This document shows, piece after piece, positions 15,892 through 23,726 of a stretch of 64,000 bases of DNA. The position numbers and the translations under genes are program-made. The notes under the pieces were generated by a model, which was not told the origin of the DNA, did no database searches, and worked only from the letters and a program-made list of their open reading frames with translations. Each line of letters starts with the position of its first letter. The stretch's first letter is position 1. Source of the stretch: Pseudomonas sp. CFBP13508 (GTDB lineage: Bacteria > Pseudomonadota > Gammaproteobacteria > Pseudomonadales > Pseudomonadaceae); assembly GCF_005233515.1 (NCBI RefSeq), contig NZ_QFZZ01000014.1, forward strand, positions 23,033 to 87,032. The letters are read 5' to 3'.

Positions 15892-18800
15892 TCAGGCCGC
15901 AGTCATCGACGGTTGTGGTTTGAAGAGATCGGGGCGCAAATGGACGCACTGGTGCAGAACCCACAGTTCTGATGACTCGATGCGCGACCTGTCCTTGCTC
16001 AGCACCCACCCGTACGCAGGGAATTTGTAATTCACTGCCTGCCCGTCGGCGGCCGCGACGATATGTCGGCCGCGCAGCTCCTCGTTTGCCAGGGCGAGCA
16101 GTGCTTCGGGCAATACTCTGGATGCGTCGGGCTCGGTAAAAAAACGGCCGTCAAGTCCATCCAGGTAGACCCGGTCGAAAGACAGGTCGACGGTATGCAC
16201 AACCCCGTACTCGGTAATCACCTGAATCTGGTCGATCAGGTCTTCACTTCCATAAACGGGCAAGTGGATAACGCAGGTACCGATACGCAACTGGTTATTT
16301 TCCAGGGTGATATCGACCTTGCCGAGTTTCGTCGCGTCCAGCTCCCAGGTGGATGAACGAGGCAGTCGGATTTCAGCCGTGGCCAGAGCGCCGGGTGTCG
16401 AGAGCCTGATTATCATGTCGGCCGCCAGATGCATGAGATAGGTCGCGCCATGGCCCTCGAAACATTCCATCGCAGTCTGGCCAGAGTAGGAGAACAGCTG
16501 CGCACATTCGGAGTGCGCGCTCATGTTGTGAGCTTCGTTTTCCGGCAGGTCGTAGAAGTAGTCGCCTTTGCGCATCGTCAATGGCAGCGGAGCTTCCTGA
16601 ACCCATTTTGTGAAAGCATGGTGTTGGTAGGTCTGGCCCTCTGGTATCACATGGCTCTGCGACGAAAGAGTCGCATTGGCAGCGACCCCGTCGCTGAAGA
16701 CAAGCAGATATCGCTGATTCGGGGTGCAAGCCATGGTGCGCAGGATTTTTTCCATGTTCATGGGGTCGCTACCGCCCCTGGCGAAGGAAAAATTGGCCAG
16801 GCCCAAGGTTTTTGCACCGAAGTGATAAACCAGATTGCATCCGGCCACCAGATCGTTTTTGGCATCCGACTGGCGTGCTGAATAATGCTCTTCGACTTTC
16901 GTCAGTTCATTGCTGGCATAGTCAAGATAAAGTCTGGTCACTGCGTCATCGCGTTTCACCGAATAGAAATCGATGCTCTTCGCGGAGCGAGGAATGTAGT
17001 AACTGTGATCATTCTGATCATTGATCAGATAATGCGAGTCAAAAAGAATGGTTGCTTTTGGCGGGTTCCCATGTTTGATGACCGTTATCTCGATATCGAC
17101 GAGGTCATCGCTTTCAATTTGTTCGGGAAGTATTGGCTGGAGATAGAAAGCATCACGGGTGATGAACGTCAGCAATTTGTTCTTCAGCTGATATTCGGCG
17201 AGCTCTTGTTTGTATACGCCGTCAATGGTGACGATGTTTTGCGGGGTATCGAAGAAGTCGAATTTTGAGGTAATGACCAGCGAGCCCTTGTCGATACTCC
17301 AGCTTTCGATCAAATCCTTGTTCCAGTTCAACATAATGAAAGACTGATCATTGCCATCTTCATCAATAGAGAAACGACCGCTTTGATGCTCAATGAAATA
17401 CTCGTCGATACCCGCTTCTCCCGAAGCAGTTGCACCGCGGTGCAGCAGGTAAATCTGGTCGTCGCCTGCACCGGCCTTGATTGTGTCGTAACCGCGTGAC
17501 TTGATGACGTTACGGTCGTCGGTGCCTGTGACAATGCTGGCGGCAGAGTCCACGGTCTCAACGTTCTCGATACTTTCGATCAAACTGTGAAAAGAGTATC
17601 TGACGCCGTCTTCAGCGCTGATATCCGGCTGCATTGTATGCAGCGTACCTGCGGGCAAGTCGACGTCGAAGCCGATGTCGGGTCTGCGCGGATTATGCAG
17701 GATGCCGCCGAGCGCCAGCGTGTCGTTACCTGCTCCACCCCTGAGCGTGGAATGCTCGGCTACGTCTGCTGGCTGGCGGAGCAGATCCGCAGCTCCCTCG
17801 AAGACGAAGCGGTCATCGCTGGTGCCTCCCGTCAGTTCCTTTCTTCCGGACCTGTAATGGAAACTGTTGGGTTTGTTTTCGACCCCACGAATCGAGTCGC
17901 GCCCGTCGCCTATAAGCCACAGAACACCCTTGTTCTGCGCCGTAATACCGAGCTCGGCGCCGGGAGTGTCAGAATTGACGCCGGCGCGGGCGTCAATCGA
18001 GTCATCGCCGCCCTTGATCACCGGGACATTGATCCATTCCCAGGCATCCTGTTTGGTCCACCAGTTACGCTTCCACACCCGTGTTGGCTTGAGCTGAACG
18101 TCAACCGTGCCGTTGACAATGGCTTCGATACTGTCCTTGAGCGCGCCATCGAGCAATTTCCTGGCGGTTTCCTTTGCCTGCCGAGTGTGCTGGATCATGG
18201 CTGTCGCCCGAGAGTAGCGATCCTGAATATCCTCGTCGAGATCCATCATGCAGAACGAAAACCAGCCCGAGCGCCAGCGCTCATCGACACTCAGCTCGAT
18301 GTAGTCATCAATCTCGTCAACGATTCTCACGGCCCCGTAGATTTGTGAACCGATCGCCAGAATGGCGCCGGCTGCGAGTCCGGCAGGGCCCGCGAAGGCG
18401 AATCCGGCCATCGCCGCCGCGCCCAGAATGATCGTCATGGCTGCACTCGCAACGCTGAGACCGGCGCTCACATAGTGATCCATGGCCTCCTTGCCGGTTG
18501 CGTTTTCGGCGGCGTTCAACGATCTGACTGCGGTGAAGATGTCGAAGGGCAAGGTAAACGCGCCGCCAATCAGGCCTCCGGAGCGCCCGAGCCTGACGGC
18601 AAATCGGGTTTTGGCAAAGTCGCGGTAGGCGTTCTGGCCTGCATTGAGCATTTGAGTAGCGATACGGTTAACCGCCACATCACTTGCAATGGAGGCGCCC
18701 TCCGAAGCAATACCGACACTGTTTATCGCCACCTCGGTTTTATTGTCGGCCTTGATGGCATCAACGATCCCGCGCAGGCCCATGAAGATGCCAAATCCCT

Positions 18801-19410
18801 GAATACCCACACTTGAGCCGAGTGTGGTGTAACTCTTGATCGCTGCTACCCAGCGCGGGTGGTGTTTTGGCAATCGTGCGTGACGCAGGTCGAGTTTTTG
18901 CGCCGAGTTCAAAAGCTTTGCCAGTTTTGTTCGGTATGGAAATTGATCCGTGTCGCTCGGCGCGGGATCGCGAATGAGAGGCGGGGCGGTCAACGGTCGC
19001 CGGCTGGCCATTTCGAACAGCAGCGTGGACAGTAAATAACTGTCCCGCCCCGTATAGGAAGTTATATAGCGCTCTATATTCGGAGCGCTGAACTGCAAAG
19101 TATTGATGAACGAGTGGCGCGGACGCCGAAAGAACGTATTTTTACCGTTTAGCGGTTGGCCATCGAAGGTCGCCCCGAGCGCGTTCAGCGACACTCGTGT
19201 TATTGAAACTTCACCCAGTTGCAAAGGCCCGAACAGATCGTCTACAAGTTTCAGTTGAGTTGCTGCAGTGGCCGAAATGTCGATGGTCGAATCCGTGTGG
19301 GCATTGGTTGCGAAAACCATGTCAGTGATCACGGCTCGGTCGCCGCGGGGATTATTGTTCGGCTCTGGTACGGAAGTGAGGATGATTGATTTTTTAATAA
19401 GACTGGCCAT
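15892..19410 (-). CDS. RTX/pore-domain toxin-like protein, copy 1
   Basis: 1172 residues from the ATG giving MASLIKKSIIL, which has AAGGATG seven bases upstream; a start ten codons earlier lacks one. A globular N-terminal region leads to a long hydrophobic segment near residues 315-370 (LSVASAAMTIILGAAAMAG, then AGLAAGAILAIGSQIYGAV), recalling the pore-forming region of TcdA/TcdB-type and RTX toxins. Sparse calcium-binding nonapeptide-like units follow near 467-480 (GGDDSIDAR), 553-566 (LRGGAGNDTLAL) and 640-653 (IKAGAGDDQIYL). The C-terminal 500 residues have no motif I recognise but are conserved in the paralogue 4.5 kb away. No secretion genes adjoin. Toxin function is inferred. Confidence 0.75.
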   Translation of the reverse strand: MASLIKKSIILTSVPEPNNNPRGDRAVITDMVFATNAHTDSTIDISATAATQLKLVDDLFGPLQLGEVSITRVSLNALGATFDGQPLNGKNTFFRRPRHSFINTLQFSAPNIERYITSYTGRDSYLLSTLLFEMASRRPLTAPPLIRDPAPSDTDQFPYRTKLAKLLNSAQKLDLRHARLPKHHPRWVAAIKSYTTLGSSVGIQGFGIFMGLRGIVDAIKADNKTEVAINSVGIASEGASIASDVAVNRIATQMLNAGQNAYRDFAKTRFAVRLGRSGGLIGGAFTLPFDIFTAVRSLNAAENATGKEAMDHYVSAGLSVASAAMTIILGAAAMAGFAFAGPAGLAAGAILAIGSQIYGAVRIVDEIDDYIELSVDERWRSGWFSFCMMDLDEDIQDRYSRATAMIQHTRQAKETARKLLDGALKDSIEAIVNGTVDVQLKPTRVWKRNWWTKQDAWEWINVPVIKGGDDSIDARAGVNSDTPGAELGITAQNKGVLWLIGDGRDSIRGVENKPNSFHYRSGRKELTGGTSDDRFVFEGAADLLRQPADVAEHSTLRGGAGNDTLALGGILHNPRRPDIGFDVDLPAGTLHTMQPDISAEDGVRYSFHSLIESIENVETVDSAASIVTGTDDRNVIKSRGYDTIKAGAGDDQIYLLHRGATASGEAGIDEYFIEHQSGRFSIDEDGNDQSFIMLNWNKDLIESWSIDKGSLVITSKFDFFDTPQNIVTIDGVYKQELAEYQLKNKLLTFITRDAFYLQPILPEQIESDDLVDIEITVIKHGNPPKATILFDSHYLINDQNDHSYYIPRSAKSIDFYSVKRDDAVTRLYLDYASNELTKVEEHYSARQSDAKNDLVAGCNLVYHFGAKTLGLANFSFARGGSDPMNMEKILRTMACTPNQRYLLVFSDGVAANATLSSQSHVIPEGQTYQHHAFTKWVQEAPLPLTMRKGDYFYDLPENEAHNMSAHSECAQLFSYSGQTAMECFEGHGATYLMHLAADMIIRLSTPGALATAEIRLPRSSTWELDATKLGKVDITLENNQLRIGTCVIHLPVYGSEDLIDQIQVITEYGVVHTVDLSFDRVYLDGLDGRFFTEPDASRVLPEALLALANEELRGRHIVAAADGQAVNYKFPAYGWVLSKDRSRIESSELWVLHQCVHLRPDLFKPQPSMTAA

Positions 19411-19610
19411 TTGAACATCCTTGTTCTGGCGTGAAATCATTTAAGCAGATGCGGATCTTACGGCGAAGTTTGATGGGCTGTATATCGCAGGGTTGTTGCG
19501 GTGTATTGCGTGTCGTTGATCAACTTGTCTGAAAGTTGCTGGAGCATAAAAGCCAGCCTTTTTCGAATCCATTCGATCGGGATGGCTTGATATGGAGATC
19601 GCAGTACCGA

Positions 19611-20240
19611 TCAGTGACTGCTCAGTAGAGAAGCCGCGCCGGCCCCGCCGAACAGACCTGCACTGATGCGGTTGAACCAGCTCTGGCCCTTGCCGCTACG
19701 CAGATAGCGGGCGGCACCGTGCGCGCCCAGACCGTAAGCCAGTTTGCAGCACAGATCGAGCGCCACCCAGGTCACGATCATGATCAGCAGTTGCGGCAAA
19801 AACGGCTGGTTGGCGCTGAGGAACTGCGGCAGAAACGCGGCGAAGAACAGGATGTCCTTCGGATTGCTTGCGCCCAATACGAAGGCGCGACCGAACAGCG
19901 TACGGAAGCGCGGTACCGGGGCAGCTTGCGGCACTTCGGCGCCCACCGACGGCTGGCGCGATTGCTGCCAGCTCTGCCAGGCTAGATAGAACAGGTACAG
20001 CGCGCCGACGATTTTCAGTGCGCTGAACAACTGTTCAGAGGCCAACAGTAACGCGCCAAGCCCCAGTGCCGAAGCGCTGAGCAGGCAGATCGAGGCGATC
20101 ACACCGCCCAGGAAAGCGGGGTACGAGCGGCGCAAACCGTAATTAAGACTGTTGCTGATCATCAGCAACGACAGTGGCCCCGGGATCAGGATCACCACCA
20201 GTGCGGCGCCACTGAACAGCAGCCAGGTTTCCAGACTCAT
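19611..20240 (-). CDS. LysE/RhtB-family amino-acid exporter
   Basis: 209 residues with six hydrophobic segments. The N-terminal IPGPLSLLMISNSLNYGLRR matches the LysE/RhtB signature (PGP followed by a small-residue helix and GxRR), and NPKDILFFAAFLPQF is the second conserved block. Members export amino acids or analogues by proton antiport. It lies downstream of the purine permease in the same orientation but after a terminator. Substrate cannot be assigned from sequence. Confidence 0.9.
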   Translation of the reverse strand: MSLETWLLFSGAALVVILIPGPLSLLMISNSLNYGLRRSYPAFLGGVIASICLLSASALGLGALLLASEQLFSALKIVGALYLFYLAWQSWQQSRQPSVGAEVPQAAPVPRFRTLFGRAFVLGASNPKDILFFAAFLPQFLSANQPFLPQLLIMIVTWVALDLCCKLAYGLGAHGAARYLRSGKGQSWFNRISAGLFGGAGAASLLSSH

Positions 20241-20272
20241 CGCTTTGCTCCTTTGTTGTTATCGAGATGCAC

Positions 20273-20301
20273 AAAAGCCCCACCCGTAAGGGTGAGGCTG
20301 G
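20273..20301 (-). terminator. intrinsic terminator after the purine permease gene
   Basis: On the minus strand AGCCTCACCC, a short loop, GGGTGGGGCT then TTTTGT; it ends the permease transcript and limits read-through to the LysE-type gene. Confidence 0.75.
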
Positions 20302-20325
20302 TTTGAAACCTGAACCGCGCAGCGC

Positions 20326-21675
20326 TTACAGGAAGATGAACTTGGCGATGAAAATCGCGCAGAGCACCCACAGGCTGACGGAGATTTCCTTGTACTTGCC
20401 GGTGCCGGCCTTCAACGCCACGTAGGTGATGAAGCCCAGCGCGATGCCGTCGGCAACCGAAAAGGTCAGCGGCATCATGATCGCCGTGACGATTGCCGGA
20501 ATGGCGTCGGTCGCTTCGTCCCATTCGATGTGGGCCATGCCACCCATCATCAGCATTGCCACATAAATCAGTGCACCTGCGGTGGCGTAAGCGGGAATCA
20601 TGCCAGCCAGCGGGGCGAAAAACATTGCCGCTATAAATAGCACACCCACGGTAACGGCGGTAAGACCAGTCCGACCACCAGCGGCCACGCCAGCGGCGCT
20701 TTCCACGTAACTCGTCACCGGAGGCACGCCGACCACGGCGCCGAATACGCTGGATGCGCTGTCGGCCTTCATGGCTCGGGAAAGGTTCTCGATGCGACCG
20801 TCCGCGGCGACGAGATTGGCGCGCTGGGCCACGCCCATCAACGTACCCGCCGTGTCGAACATATGCACGAAAAGGAAGGCCAGCACGACGCTGATCATGC
20901 TGACGTTGAACACGCCAGCGACGTTCATCGCCATCCAGGTCGGCGCCAGGCTCGGTGGGGCAGACATGATGCCCTCATAGTGCACCAGGCCCAGACCCCA
21001 ACCGGCGAGAGTGACGGTGATGATGCTGATCAGGATTGCACCGAAGACGCGGTGGTAACTGAGGATCGCGATCATCAAAAAGCAGATCGCGGCGAGCAGC
21101 GGGCCAGGTTCACGCAGCGAGCCGAGTTTGATCAGCGTCGCCGGGCTGTCGACGACGATACCGGCAGTCTTCAGCCCGATCAGGCCCAGGAACAGACCGA
21201 CACCGGCGCCCATCGCAAAACGCAGGCTGACCGGAATGCTGTTGAGCAGCCACTCGCGAATCCGTGAAAAGGTCAGGAACATGAACAGCACGCCCGAAAC
21301 GAACACTGCGCCGAGCGCGGTTTCCCAGTTGTAGCCCATGGTGCCGACCACGGTGTAGGTGAAGAACGCATTGAGGCCCATGCCGGGTGCGAGGCCGACC
21401 GGCCAGTTGGCGTAGAGCCCCATCAACAGGCAGCCCAATGCGGCAGCGATGCAGGTGGCGACGAACGCCGCACCGTGATCGATACCAGCGTCGGCCATGA
21501 TGTTCGGGTTGACGAAAATGATGTAAGCCATGGTGATGAAGGTTGTCAGACCGGCAATCAGCTCGGTCTTCACCGTGGTGCCATGCAAGCTGAGTTTGAA
21601 CAGACGCTCCAGCAGGCCATTGCGTAATGGCGGCGTGAGCTCGAGCGGCGGTGCTTCGGATTTGCGGCTTTCCAC
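20326..21675 (-). CDS. AzgA-type (NCS2) purine permease
   Basis: 449 residues with about 12-14 transmembrane segments, starting at a GTG preceded by GAGGAGT. TELIAGLTTFITMAYIIFVNP is the hallmark N-terminal helix of the AzgA/GhxP/AdeP group, and NAFFTYTVV plus GVPPVTSYVESAAGVAAGGRTGLT are the conserved substrate-site loops. The group imports adenine, guanine or hypoxanthine by proton symport. A TTGTGTACAA palindrome about 130 bases upstream links it to the urate genes. Guanine/hypoxanthine is the likely substrate from context. Confidence 0.93.
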   Translation of the reverse strand: MESRKSEAPPLELTPPLRNGLLERLFKLSLHGTTVKTELIAGLTTFITMAYIIFVNPNIMADAGIDHGAAFVATCIAAALGCLLMGLYANWPVGLAPGMGLNAFFTYTVVGTMGYNWETALGAVFVSGVLFMFLTFSRIREWLLNSIPVSLRFAMGAGVGLFLGLIGLKTAGIVVDSPATLIKLGSLREPGPLLAAICFLMIAILSYHRVFGAILISIITVTLAGWGLGLVHYEGIMSAPPSLAPTWMAMNVAGVFNVSMISVVLAFLFVHMFDTAGTLMGVAQRANLVAADGRIENLSRAMKADSASSVFGAVVGVPPVTSYVESAAGVAAGGRTGLTAVTVGVLFIAAMFFAPLAGMIPAYATAGALIYVAMLMMGGMAHIEWDEATDAIPAIVTAIMMPLTFSVADGIALGFITYVALKAGTGKYKEISVSLWVLCAIFIAKFIFL

Positions 21676-21805
21676 AGCGAGTACTCCTCAAGAGTTTTAT
21701 TGTTATTTCCAGGGCCGGACCCATGAGGGGTGGCAGCGGCCCTTTGAGGCATACGCGAATTTGTTGACCGTGTAGTCAGGAACTCGCACGCAGTGGATTA
21801 TGCTT

Positions 21806-21815
21806 TTGTGTACAA
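21806..21815. promoter_or_regulatory. candidate GntR-type operator upstream of the AzgA permease
   Basis: TTGTGTACAA, identical to the site before uraH, in an AT-rich region ahead of the permease start. Confidence 0.55.
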
Positions 21816-21886
21816 ATAAAGCAAATATTGTTTTTTGTTTTGTTTCCGAAAATTCCGTCGATAGTGATATATCGCTTTGAGGATCC

Positions 21887-21961
21887 CATCACTGGCAAGC
21901 CAGCTCCCACAGGTTTTGTGGACATCCACAGATCATTGTGGGAGCTGGCTTGCCAGCGATG
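21887..21961. repeat. REP-type inverted repeat, family C
   Basis: Arms CTGGCAAGCCAGCTCCCACA and TGTGGGAGCTGGCTTGCCAG flank about 27 bases. It differs from family B in the palindromic half (GGCTTGCC versus GCCTGCTCGC) and is the only copy of this kind in the window. Confidence 0.9.
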
Positions 21962-21973
21962 AGGCCCGAATAG

Positions 21974-22420
21974 TCAATCGAGATGTGTCTGACCGTTCCC
22001 GAGCGCCAAATTCACCGCCAGCCAGCCATTCACCGCCGCTTCCCCAGCCTCGGCAAACACCCGCTCAAGCAATTTCACCTGCTCACGCCGCAACGCTTGC
22101 TCGAATTTCAAACCTTCCGCCGTCAGCTCCAGCAGACGTTTACGCTTGTCCGTCTGCGAAGCGACGCTGTCGACCAGGTGCATTTCCTGCAACTGGCGCA
22201 GGGGCATGTTCAACGCTTGTTTGCTCACGCCGAGCAGGGCCAGCAGCTCTTTCACGCTCAGGTTCGGATAGCGCGCGATGAAAAACACGATGCGCTGATG
22301 CACCCGTGAGAGGCCGCGGCGCTCGAGCATTTCATCGGCCTTGGCGGTGAACGCCTGATAGCCGAAGAAAAACGCTTCCATGGCCTGTTGCTGAATGGAC
22401 GGGTTTTTAAGGTCAAGCAT
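21974..22420 (-). CDS. MarR-family transcriptional regulator
   Basis: 148 residues. The winged-helix core is clear: LSVKELLALLGVSKQALNMPLRQLQEMHLV (helix-turn-helix split here at the recognition helix) followed by a wing with QTDKRKRLLELTAEG, the MarR-family D-KR motif. Such proteins bind palindromes as dimers and usually repress a divergent gene until a ligand binds. The divergent aminotransferase gene begins 81 bases away and the gap holds an AGTCAA-N5-TTGACT palindrome. The ligand is unknown. Confidence 0.9.
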   Translation of the reverse strand: MLDLKNPSIQQQAMEAFFFGYQAFTAKADEMLERRGLSRVHQRIVFFIARYPNLSVKELLALLGVSKQALNMPLRQLQEMHLVDSVASQTDKRKRLLELTAEGLKFEQALRREQVKLLERVFAEAGEAAVNGWLAVNLALGNGQTHLD

Positions 22421-22452
22421 GTTGACGTACTCGCTTCAGCTGTCGTAGTTTC

Positions 22453-22469
22453 AGTCAATCAGTTTGACT
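22453..22469. promoter_or_regulatory. palindrome in the marR-aminotransferase divergent gap
   Basis: AGTCAA, five bases, TTGACT. It is a plausible MarR operator and its right half could also serve as a -35 box for the aminotransferase gene. Confidence 0.45.
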
Positions 22470-22501
22470 CACTTTTCGCATCCCTCGCTACGGTGACTTC
22501 C

Positions 22502-23668
22502 ATGGCTTTTTCCGAACGTGTCTCGCGCCTGAAAAGTTCTTTGATCCGAGAAATCCTCGCCGCCGCTCAGCGTCCGGAGGTGATGTCATTCGCCGGCGGT
22601 CTGCCTGCTGAAGCAATGCTGCCCAAAGTGCAATGGGCCGAGATGCCGTTATCCCTTGGCCAGTACGGTATGAGCGAAGGCGAGACGGCTTTGCGCGAGG
22701 CCTTGGCGGCAGAGGCGAGGGCGCTCGGTCTCAACTGTGAGGCGAGTCAGGTACTGGTGGTCAGCGGCTCCCAGCAAACCCTGGATCTGGCCGCCAAGCT
22801 GTACATCGACAAGGGCACGGAGATTCTGCAGGAGGCGCCAACTTATCTGGCCGCGTTGCAAATCTTCCAGCTGTTCGGCGCCGATTGCCTGACTGTGCCG
22901 CAGGAAGCCGACGGCCCCAACCTGGCGCAATTGCGCAGTCGGCTGGAACACCATCACCCAGCCTTCATCTACCTGATACCGACTTTCCAGAATCCCTCTG
23001 CGGTGCGCTATAGCGAGGCCAAGCGCGCAGCGGTCGCCGCATTGCTCGACGAATTCGGCGTCACCCTTATCGAAGACGAGCCGTACCGCGAACTGACCTT
23101 CGATGGCGGCAGTGCCAACCCGATTGCCGCGCGATTGAAGAAAGCCAGCTGGATCTACACCGGCACCGTGTCGAAAACCTTGCTCCCTGGCTTGCGTGTC
23201 GGTTATCTGATTGCCAGTGCGGATCTGTTTGCGCATCTGCTCAAACTCAAGCAATCGGCGGATCTGCACACCAATCGCATCAGTCAGTGGCAGGCGCTGC
23301 AATGGATCGGCACAGAGCAATATCAACAGCACTTGGGCCAACTGCGGGATTTCTATCGGCAGCGTCGCGATGCTTTTCAGTCAGCGCTGGAAAGACATTT
23401 TGCTGATCTGGCGGACTGGAACATGCCGCAGGGTGGACTGTTTTTCTGGCTGACGCTGAAGCAGCCGCTGGATACGCGAACATTGCTCAACGAGGCGTTG
23501 GCCAATGACGTAGCGTTCATGCCGGGCGAGCCGTTCTTTCCAGAGCCGGACAACCATCACGGGCATTTGCGTTTGAATTTCAGCCACATTGATCCGGTGC
23601 GGCTGGACGAAGGGTTGAAGCGCTTGGCCGCCGTGGTGCGGCAGGCGAATCTGGAGAACGTGGCCTGA
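22502..23668 (+). CDS. PLP-dependent class I/II aminotransferase
   Basis: 388 residues from the ATG giving MAFSERVSRLKSS. Fold-type I features are present: PTFQNPSAVRYS, the aspartate-containing LIEDEPYREL, and the PLP lysine in TGTVSKTLLPGLRVGY; the C-terminus has LRLNFSHIDP with the carboxylate-binding arginine. The group includes 2-aminoadipate, aromatic and branched-chain aminotransferases. It is divergent from a MarR regulator that probably controls it. The exact amino-acid substrate cannot be read from the sequence. A bidirectional terminator follows directly. Confidence 0.92.
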   Translation: MAFSERVSRLKSSLIREILAAAQRPEVMSFAGGLPAEAMLPKVQWAEMPLSLGQYGMSEGETALREALAAEARALGLNCEASQVLVVSGSQQTLDLAAKLYIDKGTEILQEAPTYLAALQIFQLFGADCLTVPQEADGPNLAQLRSRLEHHHPAFIYLIPTFQNPSAVRYSEAKRAAVAALLDEFGVTLIEDEPYRELTFDGGSANPIAARLKKASWIYTGTVSKTLLPGLRVGYLIASADLFAHLLKLKQSADLHTNRISQWQALQWIGTEQYQQHLGQLRDFYRQRRDAFQSALERHFADLADWNMPQGGLFFWLTLKQPLDTRTLLNEALANDVAFMPGEPFFPEPDNHHGHLRLNFSHIDPVRLDEGLKRLAAVVRQANLENVA

Positions 23669-23672
23669 AAAC

Positions 23673-23700
23673 AACAAACCGGCCCGAGGGCCGGTTTGTT
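23673..23700. terminator. bidirectional terminator
   Basis: AACAAACCGGCCC, short loop, GGGCCGGTTTGTT: a near-perfect hairpin between the convergent aminotransferase and toxin-like genes, with T-rich ends on both strands. Confidence 0.85.
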
Positions 23701-23726
23701 CAGCACTGATGCCGATTGGCCAGCGG

